A stretch of DNA of 64,000 nucleotides from positions 82,047-146,046 of the forward strand of contig JAJEHX010000042.1 of the NCBI GenBank assembly GCA_022823465.1, written 5' to 3'. Position numbers and translations under genes: made by a program. Positions 1 through 8,142 of the stretch are shown here, one piece after another (position 1 is the stretch's first letter; each line of letters starts with the position of its first letter). The DNA is from Candidatus Latescibacterota bacterium (lineage in GTDB: Bacteria > JAAXHH01). The notes under the pieces were generated by a model that saw nothing but the letters and a program-made list of their open reading frames with translations, did no database searches and was not told the DNA's origin.

Positions 1-1
1 C

Positions 2-2293
2 CTGCTCTACATCCGCGACGAATTGAGCTACGACCGCCATAACTCACGCGGCGACCGCATCTACCGGATCGTGACGGACCGCACGGCCCGTACGCCCGGC
101 GCGCTGGGCGGATTCATCAGGACTCAGCTGCCGGAAGCGGAGGAAGTACTGCGCCTGAGGGCAACGATCGGCACCTGGCTGTTCACGACCGAGGACAAAC
201 AGTTCTACGAGCAGGGGGTATACTGGACCGACGGCAACCTGTTCGACGTATTCGACGTGCCGCTCGTCCGGGGCAATCCCGCCACCGCCCTCACGGCGCC
301 GAACACCATGGTCATTAGCGCGTCCATGGCCCGCAAGTATTTCGGGGACGCCGATCCGGTCGGCAAGGTGATCACCGGAGACCACCAGTTTTCCTTCACC
401 ATCACCGCTATCATGGAAGATCCTCCGGTCTATGCCCATTATCATCCGGATTTCTACATTTCCATCGCCACCACAACGGGAAGGGGCGATCCGCTCCGGT
501 TACTGAGTAACTGGGCGAGCAGCGAGTACTACACCTACCTGCTGCTGGCGCCCGGAGCATCTTCGGAGGAAGCGGGCGGCCTGCTGCGCCAACGCCTGGA
601 GGAACGCCTGGACACCGACGCCCGCATGATCGCGTTCACCCATACCTATACACTGCAGCCCGTTTTCGACATCCATCTTCATTCGCACCTGGAATACGAA
701 ATGGAAACGAATGGGGACGTTTCCTTCATCTGGATGATGATCGCGATCGCGGTCTTCATTCTCCTGATAGCCTGCATGAATTTCACCAACCTCGCCACCG
801 TTCGTTCCATGGGCAGGGCCAGGGAAATCGGCATGCGCAAGGTCGCCGGCGCCACCCGGGCGCAGATCGTCCGTCAGTTCATGGGCGAAACCATGCTCAT
901 CAGTCTCCTGGCCTTCCTGGCCGCCCTCGGCGTCGTATCGGTCGTCCTTCCCCTTTTTCGCACACTGACGGGCCACCTGCTGGCTGTGCCTTCACTGGAG
1001 CCGTGGTCCCTGCTCGGCGGCGCGGGCATTGTCATCGGAGTCGGTATTGTTGCCGGGAGCTATCCGGCCCTGGTACTGTCCCGGATCAGTCCCGCCGCGA
1101 TCTTCAGGACCGCATCCGACACCGGCGCGGCCTCCCTGCGCAAGGCACTGGTGGTCGCCCAGTTCTCTATCGCCATTTCGATGATGATCGGAACCGCGGT
1201 CGTTTATCAGCAACTCGAGTTCATGCGCGACAAATACCTGGGATTCGACAAGGAACACGTTGTGATCATGCCGCATCTCCAGGGCATGAACTGGGATATG
1301 ATCATGGAACGGTTTCCCGGGCACGCGGGTGTCGCAAGCGTAGCCGGTGCGAACTACGTGCCCGGACGCACCGCGGGACGAGGCACACTGCCGATCTTTC
1401 CGGTGCGAAGCGTCGATCGGCCCGCCGAGCCTCCTGTAACCGTGCAGATGCTGATCACGACCGGCGGATACGTGCGTACGCTAGGCCTGAAGCTGCTGGC
1501 AGGACGCGATGTTTCTTTCGAACGGGATTTCAAAGAGGTAGAACAGCCGGACGGCGGCACGACCTATACGTCGGTGGGATGTCTGCTCAACGAGGAGGCC
1601 GCCGGGCGCCTGGGATGGACAGCCCCGGAGGAAGCGCTAGACAGGTTCGTGCAAGTTGCAGACCGGCGGATGAGCGTTGTCGGCGTGGTCGAGGACTTCC
1701 ATCTCAGGACGCTGCACGACCGGATTGAACCGATGATGATTACCTTCGGCGGCGCCGGCGTGTTCGCCATTCGTTTCGTGCCTGGCGATCCGCAGAACAC
1801 CCTTCGGGACCTGGAAGCGATGTGGAAGGCCGTCACGCCGCACATTCCCTTCACCTACTCATTCCTCGACGATGACGTGGAGCGGCTCTACCGGTCAGAC
1901 CAGCTTCTCGGCCGGCTCGTTACCCTGTTCGCCGGACTCGCCGTCTTCACGGCCTGCCTCGGCCTCTTCGGCCTGGCGGTGTTCACGTCCCGGCAGCGTA
2001 CAAGAGAAATAGGCGTGCGGAAGGTCCTTGGCGCGTCGGTACGCGGGCTCATCATGCTGCTCTCCCGTGAATACACCGTCCTCGTGGCAATCGCCAATGT
2101 GATCTCCTGGCCGGTGGCCTACTTCGTTATGCAACAGTGGCTCAGGGCATACGCATATCACACCGAGATTTCGCTGCTGCTGTTCCCCGCGGCCGGCCTG
2201 CTCGGGCTGTTGATCGCCTGGATCACGGTCAGTTCCCAGACGCTTCAGGCCGCCCTCATGAACCCGGTCGATTCGCTGCGCCGCGAGCAGTAG
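2..2293 (+). CDS. FtsX-like ABC transporter permease (MacB type), 5' end outside window
   Basis: The reading frame is already open at base 2 (LLYIRDELSYDR), matching residues about 40-50 of three full-length paralogs in this window, so roughly 40 N-terminal residues including TM1 are missing. A long periplasmic MacB_PCD-like domain is followed by a first FtsX block (TM near IWMMIAIAVFILL, then REIGMRKVAGATRAQIV) and, at the C-terminus, a second FtsX block (REIGVRKVLGASVRGLI). This duplicated FtsX architecture with about eight TM segments is known from permeases of the MacB/LolCE superfamily, which move or extrude lipids, peptides or drugs using a separate ATPase. No ATPase gene is seen nearby. 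The substrate cannot be told. Family certain, role inferred. Confidence 0.93.
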   Translation: MLYIRDELSYDRHNSRGDRIYRIVTDRTARTPGALGGFIRTQLPEAEEVLRLRATIGTWLFTTEDKQFYEQGVYWTDGNLFDVFDVPLVRGNPATALTAPNTMVISASMARKYFGDADPVGKVITGDHQFSFTITAIMEDPPVYAHYHPDFYISIATTTGRGDPLRLLSNWASSEYYTYLLLAPGASSEEAGGLLRQRLEERLDTDARMIAFTHTYTLQPVFDIHLHSHLEYEMETNGDVSFIWMMIAIAVFILLIACMNFTNLATVRSMGRAREIGMRKVAGATRAQIVRQFMGETMLISLLAFLAALGVVSVVLPLFRTLTGHLLAVPSLEPWSLLGGAGIVIGVGIVAGSYPALVLSRISPAAIFRTASDTGAASLRKALVVAQFSIAISMMIGTAVVYQQLEFMRDKYLGFDKEHVVIMPHLQGMNWDMIMERFPGHAGVASVAGANYVPGRTAGRGTLPIFPVRSVDRPAEPPVTVQMLITTGGYVRTLGLKLLAGRDVSFERDFKEVEQPDGGTTYTSVGCLLNEEAAGRLGWTAPEEALDRFVQVADRRMSVVGVVEDFHLRTLHDRIEPMMITFGGAGVFAIRFVPGDPQNTLRDLEAMWKAVTPHIPFTYSFLDDDVERLYRSDQLLGRLVTLFAGLAVFTACLGLFGLAVFTSRQRTREIGVRKVLGASVRGLIMLLSREYTVLVAIANVISWPVAYFVMQQWLRAYAYHTEISLLLFPAAGLLGLLIAWITVSSQTLQAALMNPVDSLRREQ

Positions 2294-2371
2294 GCTATTC
2301 GACGGACAGTCCTGCAACCCTAGAATCTGCACTGTAATCGACGATCGGGACCGCAACTTGAAGCCCTCAGG

Positions 2372-3088
2372 CTATTCGAAGAGCAGTTTCACGCCCGCCG
2401 CGATGTATTCCGGCGTGTCGCTCGGATGGAACCGGTAGCGCAGGCGCCCCTCCCGGTCCACCAGGAAAAGCGTGGTCGTGTGGGCTACGAGGTAGTGGCC
2501 CGCTTCGTTCGGCTCCTGAAACTTGTACAGCACGCCGTACTGTTCGACGACCTTGTCGATTTCCTCCCGCGATCCCGTCAGGCCGCGGACGTCGACCGTG
2601 GAGAAGTAGCCCAGGTACTCCCTGAGCTGCTTCGGCGTATCGCGCGAGGGATCGACGGTGATGTAAATCGTGCGCACGTGCTGGCCGGGCGCGAGATCGA
2701 GCGCGTCGTATACGGCCGCAAGCGTGGAGAGCATGAGGGGACAGGCGTCGGGGCAGAAGGTATAGCCGAAGAAGATCAGGAAGGCGTCGCCGCGGTGTTC
2801 TGCCAGGTCGAATCGCGCCTCGTCCTGGTCGGTCAGGATGAAATCGCCACCGAAGCGTTCGCCATAGTCCAGGAGTTCAGGGACGTCGACCCGGGGTGGT
2901 GGAGGGGCTTCGGCGCGGCAGCCCGGAAGAAGCAGCAGGGCCGCGGCGAGCATGGCGACCATACCAGGGCGGCGCCGGGATCGTTCCAGTAGAAGCCAGG
3001 ATCGTGCCAGTCGGAGCATGGATCGTGCCTGCCGCGCAATGGATCGTTTAAACAGGAGCATCGCGCCCATAATGAGCCCGCCCATCAT
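2372..3088 (-). CDS. SCO1/SenC-family copper chaperone lipoprotein
   Basis: A thioredoxin-fold protein of 238 aa with the SCO signature: the CPDAC metal-binding CxxxC motif after FFGYTF, and the conserved distal His in VAHTTTLFL. SCO proteins deliver copper to, or reduce, the CuA site of cytochrome c oxidase on the outer face of the inner membrane. A hydrophobic stretch ending LLPGC (near residue 57) looks like a lipobox. It is preceded by an unusual basic extension of four 7-residue repeats (RSIARQA, RSMLRLA, RSWLLLE, RSRRRPG). The ATG overlaps the stop of the upstream cytochrome c-PCuAC gene by 4 bases and has an AAGGA site, so the two are translationally coupled. A later start that skips the repeats is possible. 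Confidence 0.9.
   Translation of the reverse strand: MMGGLIMGAMLLFKRSIARQARSMLRLARSWLLLERSRRRPGMVAMLAAALLLLPGCRAEAPPPPRVDVPELLDYGERFGGDFILTDQDEARFDLAEHRGDAFLIFFGYTFCPDACPLMLSTLAAVYDALDLAPGQHVRTIYITVDPSRDTPKQLREYLGYFSTVDVRGLTGSREEIDKVVEQYGVLYKFQEPNEAGHYLVAHTTTLFLVDREGRLRYRFHPSDTPEYIAAGVKLLFE
2978..3061 (-). repeat. Four 21-bp tandem repeats in the SCO gene
   Basis: On the + strand, GGATCG recurs at 2978, 2999, 3020 and 3041, an exact 21-bp period with degenerate remainders. Read on the minus strand it encodes four heptads beginning with Arg-Ser in the N-terminal extension of the SCO protein. Confidence 0.75.
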
Positions 3089-3951
3089 TTTTCCTTCAAC
3101 ACTTCGGCCGTTACGGTCCGGGTCGACTGGTCGGCGAAACGCAGCGTGAGGGACACCTGCTCTCCCTCCGACAGCGGATCTTTCACACCGAACAACATGA
3201 TGTGGTTTCCGCCGGGTTCCAATGCCGCCTCGCCCTGCGCCGGAACCGCCAGGCGTTCAACCATCTCCATCTCCATCATGTCGTCCACATAGCGCATGGT
3301 ATGCAGTTCAGTGTACTCCGCGGCCGGCGTCTCGACGGAAAGCAGTTCCCGGACCCGGTCCGACCGGTTTTCGATGACGAGGTAGGCGGCGGTGACGTCC
3401 CGGTTCGGCGGCGTGCCCCTGACCCAGGCGCCGGTGATCTCCAGGTCGTCCGCCGGTTGTAGCGATGCCACGTACATGGCGATCTTGAAGCGTTCTTCGT
3501 CTTTGATATGGGGAAAGGGCACCATGGACGGGCTGTCGGGCATGCCGTCCCTGAGCGTGCCGGCAATGGTGACCACGTCGCGGCCGATGCGATAGGCCCC
3601 GGGTTCCCTGAAATCGCGGGGCGGGGGTTTCAGCGTATAGGAAACCGGTCCGTCGCCGCGGCCTTCCCTGCCGTGGCACACCGTGCAGCCGTACCGGGCA
3701 TACAACGCCTTGCCATCCTGCACGAACTTTTCCGGTATTTCGTGGAATTCGATGGTCCCCGGTGTAATCGTACCTTCCACCAACTGGGCCATAAACGCCT
3801 GGGCCACGGCTTCTTTATCGTCCGGATCCACTTCCGAATCGGACGAGCCGCAGCCAGCCTGCAGGATCAGCAATACGCAGATGAGTGGCCATCTGCCGCA
3901 GAACCGGGAAACCTGAGACGGCGAAAACCGTGTTTTTGCCCGCCATAACAT
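3085..3951 (-). CDS. Cytochrome c / PCuAC copper chaperone fusion lipoprotein
   Basis: A 288-aa protein with a lipobox (LILQAGC, Cys34), one class I cytochrome c domain (heme motif CTVCH at 89-93, downstream Pro-rich stretch, and a later Met as candidate axial ligand), and a C-terminal PCuAC (DUF461) domain. In the PCuAC part the copper ligands are visible as ELHTM, a Met cluster (MEMEM) and NHIM about 20 residues later, the family H..M..HxM pattern. PCuAC proteins hand Cu(I) to SCO or directly to CuA of cytochrome oxidase. Here the downstream overlapping gene is SCO, so a two-gene copper-relay operon is very likely. The fusion of heme c and PCuAC in one chain is unusual. The ATG at 3951 follows an AGGAT element. 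Confidence 0.9.
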   Translation of the reverse strand: MLWRAKTRFSPSQVSRFCGRWPLICVLLILQAGCGSSDSEVDPDDKEAVAQAFMAQLVEGTITPGTIEFHEIPEKFVQDGKALYARYGCTVCHGREGRGDGPVSYTLKPPPRDFREPGAYRIGRDVVTIAGTLRDGMPDSPSMVPFPHIKDEERFKIAMYVASLQPADDLEITGAWVRGTPPNRDVTAAYLVIENRSDRVRELLSVETPAAEYTELHTMRYVDDMMEMEMVERLAVPAQGEAALEPGGNHIMLFGVKDPLSEGEQVSLTLRFADQSTRTVTAEVLKEK

Positions 3952-4196
3952 GGTTCTATCCTATCCGTATTCCGCCTCCCTGTCAACGACTACCGCCCGC
4001 CGGTTTCTCCACGCATTCATGTTGAGCCGCGCACGTGGACGACGTTGAATCGCGGACGTGAAGCACGCGGTCGCACACGTCCCGGACATCCTGCATTTCA
4101 ATTGACGATACATACTGGCGTGCATACATTCCCGTCGTCTTCAACACCCCATCCCAACCACGGCCGGACCGGGTGCGAACTGCCGCCGGAGGGTAC

Positions 4197-5615
4197 ATGC
4201 GGAGCTTTTCAGAATCGCTGTCGATCTACTTCGAGCGCCGTATGGCCCGCATACTCCTGCTCGGAATCATCAGCGGTTTCCCCTGGGTGCTCATCGGCAG
4301 TTGTCTCAGTCTCTGGCTGAAAGAAGACGGCCTCTCCCGCACTACCGTGGGCTGGGCCAGCCTGATCTTCGGGGTCTACGCCTTCAACTTCCTCTGGGCG
4401 CCGCTGATCGACCGGATCCGATTGCCCCTGTTGACGAAACGGCTCGGACACCGGCGCGCCTGGATCGTTGCGCTCCAGGTCGTTATCCTGGCGTGCCTCG
4501 TGCTGTGGAGCGCGGCCCAGCCGTCGGCGGATCTTGGCGGTGTCGTCGCCATCGGCCTCGTCATAGCCATCGCGTCCGCCACCCAGGACATTGCGATCGA
4601 CGCGCTCCGCATCGAGCAGATCGGAAAGACGGAGAGCGAAGCCATGGCCGCGGGCGCGGCCACGGCCGTCGTCGGCTGGTGGACGGGGTTCAAACTCGGC
4701 GGCGTCATCGCCCTCGAGACCGCACAGGCCTTTCAGAACGCCGGCGTCGAAGACTACTGGCAGGCCACCTTCCTCTGTCTCGGCGCCCTGGTCGTCCTTT
4801 GCAACATCGGCCTCGCCTTCGTACGCGAGACCACCGCCTCGGAACGTATCGCGGCACAGGCAGAAGACGACGAACGCATTGCCTCCGGCCTTGCCCTGCC
4901 CGGCAGATTCGGCCGCGTCGTCGCCTGGTTCGCGGGTACCGTGGCCAATCCACTGACGAGCTTCTTCCGGCGCAACGGTTTCGCCATTGCCGCCGCCGTG
5001 CTCGGCTTTGTCTTCCTGTTCAAGATCGGCGAGGCGTTCCTGGGCCGCATGTCTATCATATTCTACAAGGAAATCGGATTCTCCAAATCGGAGATCGCCC
5101 TTTATTCCAAGGGGCTGGGCTGGGTGGTCACCGTGGCTTTCACCGTGCTGGGGAGCTTCTTCGCCATACGGATCGGGCTCGTGCGGGCCATGTTCGCGGC
5201 GGGGATCGCCATGGCGGTGACCAATCTCCTGTTCGCAACGCTGGCCTGGACGGGCAAATCGGAGTTCCTTTTCGCCACCGCGGTAGTGGTGGACGACCTC
5301 ACCAGCGCCTTCGCGACCGTCATATTCGTCGCCTTCATCTCCATGCTCGTGGACCGGACGTATACGGCGACGCAATACGCGCTGCTCGCGTCGATCGGGA
5401 CGGCGGGAAGAACCCTCTTCGCGGCGTCATCGGGCGCGCTGGTCGATTGGCTCGAGGGCGACTGGGGAACGTTTTTCGTCATTACGACGCTGATGGTGAC
5501 TCCGTCCCTCGTGTGCCTCTGGGCTATTCGCCACAAACTGAGGGACATGCTGGCCGGCACGCGCGTACAGGTGTTCGGCAAGAAGCCGGAAGACACGTCC
5601 GAAGGAACGGCCTGA
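4197..5615 (+). CDS. MFS transporter, AmpG/PAT-like
   Basis: A hydrophobic 472-aa protein with about 12 TM segments. The N-terminus (GFPWVLIGSCLSLWLKEDGLS, then a WAPLIDRI loop and RLGHRRAW) matches the AmpG/acetyl-CoA transporter (PAT) branch of the major facilitator superfamily, including the conserved loop between TM2 and TM3. E. coli AmpG imports anhydromuropeptides; other members carry different solutes. I chose ATG 4197 over GTG 4173 because GGAGGG lies just upstream. A mannonate dehydratase-like gene starts 36 bases downstream on the same strand, so the pair is probably one transcript and the substrate may be a sugar-acid-type compound. That is inference from context. Confidence 0.85.
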   Translation: MRSFSESLSIYFERRMARILLLGIISGFPWVLIGSCLSLWLKEDGLSRTTVGWASLIFGVYAFNFLWAPLIDRIRLPLLTKRLGHRRAWIVALQVVILACLVLWSAAQPSADLGGVVAIGLVIAIASATQDIAIDALRIEQIGKTESEAMAAGAATAVVGWWTGFKLGGVIALETAQAFQNAGVEDYWQATFLCLGALVVLCNIGLAFVRETTASERIAAQAEDDERIASGLALPGRFGRVVAWFAGTVANPLTSFFRRNGFAIAAAVLGFVFLFKIGEAFLGRMSIIFYKEIGFSKSEIALYSKGLGWVVTVAFTVLGSFFAIRIGLVRAMFAAGIAMAVTNLLFATLAWTGKSEFLFATAVVVDDLTSAFATVIFVAFISMLVDRTYTATQYALLASIGTAGRTLFAASSGALVDWLEGDWGTFFVITTLMVTPSLVCLWAIRHKLRDMLAGTRVQVFGKKPEDTSEGTA

Positions 5616-5651
5616 GGGCGACGCACGATTTTCAATCCCTGGAGGTAATAC

Positions 5652-6638
5652 ATGTACATCGGAACGCAAACCCGTTGCAGAAACGACACGGATATCGAGG
5701 TACTTGCCCAACTGGGCGTGTTCAACGTGGACCAGACGCCGGCCGAACCCTGGTCCGAGTGGACCGTCGACCTGCTGAAAGCCCAGCGCGAGCGCTTCGA
5801 CCGGTACGGGATCAACCTCGAGATGATCCATATCCCCCTGGGTTCCGCCAGCGCCTTCCACAACGAGGCCGGCGCCATATTCCTGGGAAAGAGCGATGAG
5901 CGGGACCGCGCGCTGGACCGCATGTGCGAGACGGTGCGCATGGCCTCCGAGGCCGGGCTGAGGGGACTGAACTACAACATCACCTTGCTGGGCCACCTGC
6001 GTACCGAGCCCAAGTATGGCCGGGGCGGCGCGAAGCTGTCGTCCTTCGAATACGACAAGCTCGACCAGGGCAGGCCCGAATTCGAAGGGGGGCCGGCCGA
6101 CGAAGACGAGATGTGGGAACGCATAGACCACTGGCTGAAGACGATCATCCCCGTGGCCGAGGAATACAAGGTCCAGATGGCGTGCCATCCTTCGGACCCG
6201 GGCATCGGGCATGGAAGGACGTACCGCGGCGTGGCCCGTGTGCTGGGCATGTCGGACGGCTTCAAGAAGCTCATCGACCTGTACGACAGTCCTTACAACG
6301 GGCTGAACTTCTGCCAGGGCTGCATGTCGGAAAGCCTGGAGAACCCTGCGGAGGAAATCCACGACGTGATCCGGTACTTCGGCACCAGGAAGAAGATCTT
6401 CAACGTCCACTTCCGGAACATCAAGGGTCGGTTGAACAAGTTTGTGGAGGTCTTCCCGGACGAGGGCGACGTCGACATGCTGAAGGCGATGCGCACCTAC
6501 AAGGAAGTGGGGTACGAGTACATGATCATGCCGGATCACGTACCCGGCATATCAGGTCCCGAGGCGGGCCAGGTGGGATTTGCCTACGCCTACGGGTACA
6601 TCCACGCCGCGATCGAGGCGGCGAATGCGGGGGACTAG
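5652..6638 (+). CDS. Mannonate dehydratase-like TIM-barrel enzyme (UxuA family)
   Basis: A 328-aa protein related to UxuA, the Mn/Fe-dependent D-mannonate dehydratase of hexuronate breakdown (mannonate to 2-keto-3-deoxygluconate). Visible family landmarks are the CHPSDPG segment in mid-protein and the conserved block FNVHFRNIKG followed by EVFPDEGDVDM, then the MPDHVPG segment. Length is somewhat short of E. coli UxuA (about 394 aa), as in many environmental homologs. A strong GGAGG site lies 6 bases before the ATG. It follows the MFS gene closely. No other hexuronate genes (uxaC, uxuB, kdgK) are present, so the exact substrate is uncertain. Confidence 0.85.
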   Translation: MYIGTQTRCRNDTDIEVLAQLGVFNVDQTPAEPWSEWTVDLLKAQRERFDRYGINLEMIHIPLGSASAFHNEAGAIFLGKSDERDRALDRMCETVRMASEAGLRGLNYNITLLGHLRTEPKYGRGGAKLSSFEYDKLDQGRPEFEGGPADEDEMWERIDHWLKTIIPVAEEYKVQMACHPSDPGIGHGRTYRGVARVLGMSDGFKKLIDLYDSPYNGLNFCQGCMSESLENPAEEIHDVIRYFGTRKKIFNVHFRNIKGRLNKFVEVFPDEGDVDMLKAMRTYKEVGYEYMIMPDHVPGISGPEAGQVGFAYAYGYIHAAIEAANAGD

Positions 6639-6711
6639 CGGCCGCGACGGACTGGCTCGTTGTCCAAGTAGCGAGGCGGACCAGGTGCCGGCCGTATCCG
6701 AAGATCCGGTA

Positions 6712-7509
6712 TCAGACCGCGGAAAGAGCCCGCAACCCGTCATCCTCGATCGGTTCCAGCGGCGTGAAGTCCCGGTTGTTCTGGTACCAGGGCCTGACCT
6801 CGCGCGTGCAGGCGTTGCCCACGGCGTTGTAGATCAGGTAGAAGATGGCCCGGCGCCAGGGCGAGACGTTGTCGGCCGAACCGTGGACGATGTTGCTGTG
6901 GATCAGGGCGACGGAGCCCGCCGGACCGATCAGGGGCTCAATGCCGTTGTCGTCGGCCAGTTTCTCCAGGGTCGGCCTGTCGATGTTGAACAAGTGGTAG
7001 CCTCGTCCTTTGGCGTCCGCGTGAAGCTCCGAATCCAGCAAACCCCAACGGTGGGACCCCGGAATGATCATGAGGGGTGAGGTGACCGGTGTGCAGTCGT
7101 CGATGAACACGGACGCCATGATGCAGTTCGGTTCGGGCATGCCGTCTACCTTGTACCACGAAGGGTAGTCTTGGTGCCAGGTCCACGACGCCCCGCTACC
7201 GAAGCCCTGCTTGGGGTTCATGCGGGTCTGGTGGAGATAGATCTCGTCCCCCAGCAGTTGGCGCACCGGATCCATCAGGCGGGGCAGCCGCGCCAGCCGT
7301 CCGAAAGGCTCGGAGTAGGTGTGCGCCCCGAAAGCCAGCCGGGCGGCCGTGGGATCGTCCTTCTCCCGCACCACCTCCGGTCCCTGACGGCTGAGTACCT
7401 CCGGAACCGCCTCCTGTAACGCCTTCACTTCCTGTTCGTCGAGTAACCCCGAGAAAAACAGGTAACCGGATTCATGGAAGGCGGCGATTTGTTCGTCGTT
7501 CAGTACCAT
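6712..7509 (-). CDS. Phytanoyl-CoA dioxygenase (PhyH)-family oxygenase
   Basis: A 265-aa Fe(II)/2-oxoglutarate dioxygenase-like protein. The metal-binding facial triad is visible: HQD in TWHQDYPSW, and a distal His in IHSNIVHGSADN followed by an Arg (PWRRAI) of the kind that binds 2-oxoglutarate. The start at 7509 (MVLNDEQI) is preferred because AGAGGA lies 5 bases upstream; an in-frame extension to 7575 has no support. PhyH-like proteins hydroxylate diverse small molecules and are commonly expanded in marine genomes with Gfo/Idh enzymes; another member lies at 58451. Its gene is convergent with the mannonate dehydratase gene. The substrate cannot be read from the sequence. Confidence 0.88.
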   Translation of the reverse strand: MVLNDEQIAAFHESGYLFFSGLLDEQEVKALQEAVPEVLSRQGPEVVREKDDPTAARLAFGAHTYSEPFGRLARLPRLMDPVRQLLGDEIYLHQTRMNPKQGFGSGASWTWHQDYPSWYKVDGMPEPNCIMASVFIDDCTPVTSPLMIIPGSHRWGLLDSELHADAKGRGYHLFNIDRPTLEKLADDNGIEPLIGPAGSVALIHSNIVHGSADNVSPWRRAIFYLIYNAVGNACTREVRPWYQNNRDFTPLEPIEDDGLRALSAV

Positions 7510-8142
7510 ACGTTCCTCTACCGTTGTTCCCTTCCCGCCCCCATCGCTCGAATAATCGTCGTCGTTCTTCTCCACCCATATCCACTGACTGCGCGTCCAT
7601 CGTCCTCATACTGCGGGCGAGGAAAAGAAAGGGCTGACCCGTGAGAAGAAAGCCGTTTTCCGAACCCGCGTCAACGGTAATCCGGCGGTTCATTCTCGTC
7701 GAAACAACTCACCGACGGACCTGCCACTTTGCGTCGCAAAACGCCACTGAAGTCTTCGCACCGGGGAGAACTACATTACTCCATTCCCGAATACAGACGT
7801 TGAGATGACGCTTCCCAATCGGAATGGCAGTTTAATGTTGATAAAAGTGCTAAAAAAACACGTTTTTATGATGATAAAAGTGTGGCAGGAAGCACTCAGG
7901 TATAGTCGAGGTAAAGAGCGGCTCGCGAACCCGCGCCCGCAGCCTCCGATCATACATGAATCGATACCGGCCGAGCCGCGCCGTAAAGCTCGTCGGTGGG
8001 TCTGGTGGAGAAGAGGCGGCGGCGATAGAGACCTGGCCGCTGTATTTCGCACAATACCTGCGCGACTTGTAGGGCCGGCACACTCAGGACCCATGGCGCG
8101 CAACCGCAGGTAGAGTCCTCTCGCCGATACGCCCCGATAGCC
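7510..8142. other. Intergenic region, no supported gene
   Basis: About 630 bases between two minus-strand genes. I see no convincing coding sequence: the open frames on both strands lack recognisable family features. Part of it (about 7800-7900) is AT-rich and holds the direct repeat GATAAAAGTG at 7840 and 7873, separated by an imperfect palindrome (AAAAACACGTTTTT). It may contain the promoter of the dioxygenase gene. Confidence 0.5.

Noticed and set aside
4301-5899. Plus-strand open frame of 532 codons overlapping the MFS gene in another frame
   Set aside because: Arg- and Gly-rich shadow frame without any recognisable motif. It runs across two well-supported genes.
7805-8113. 102-codon plus-strand frame in the gene-free region
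   Set aside because: No ribosome-binding site, no family motif, and composition changes midway.
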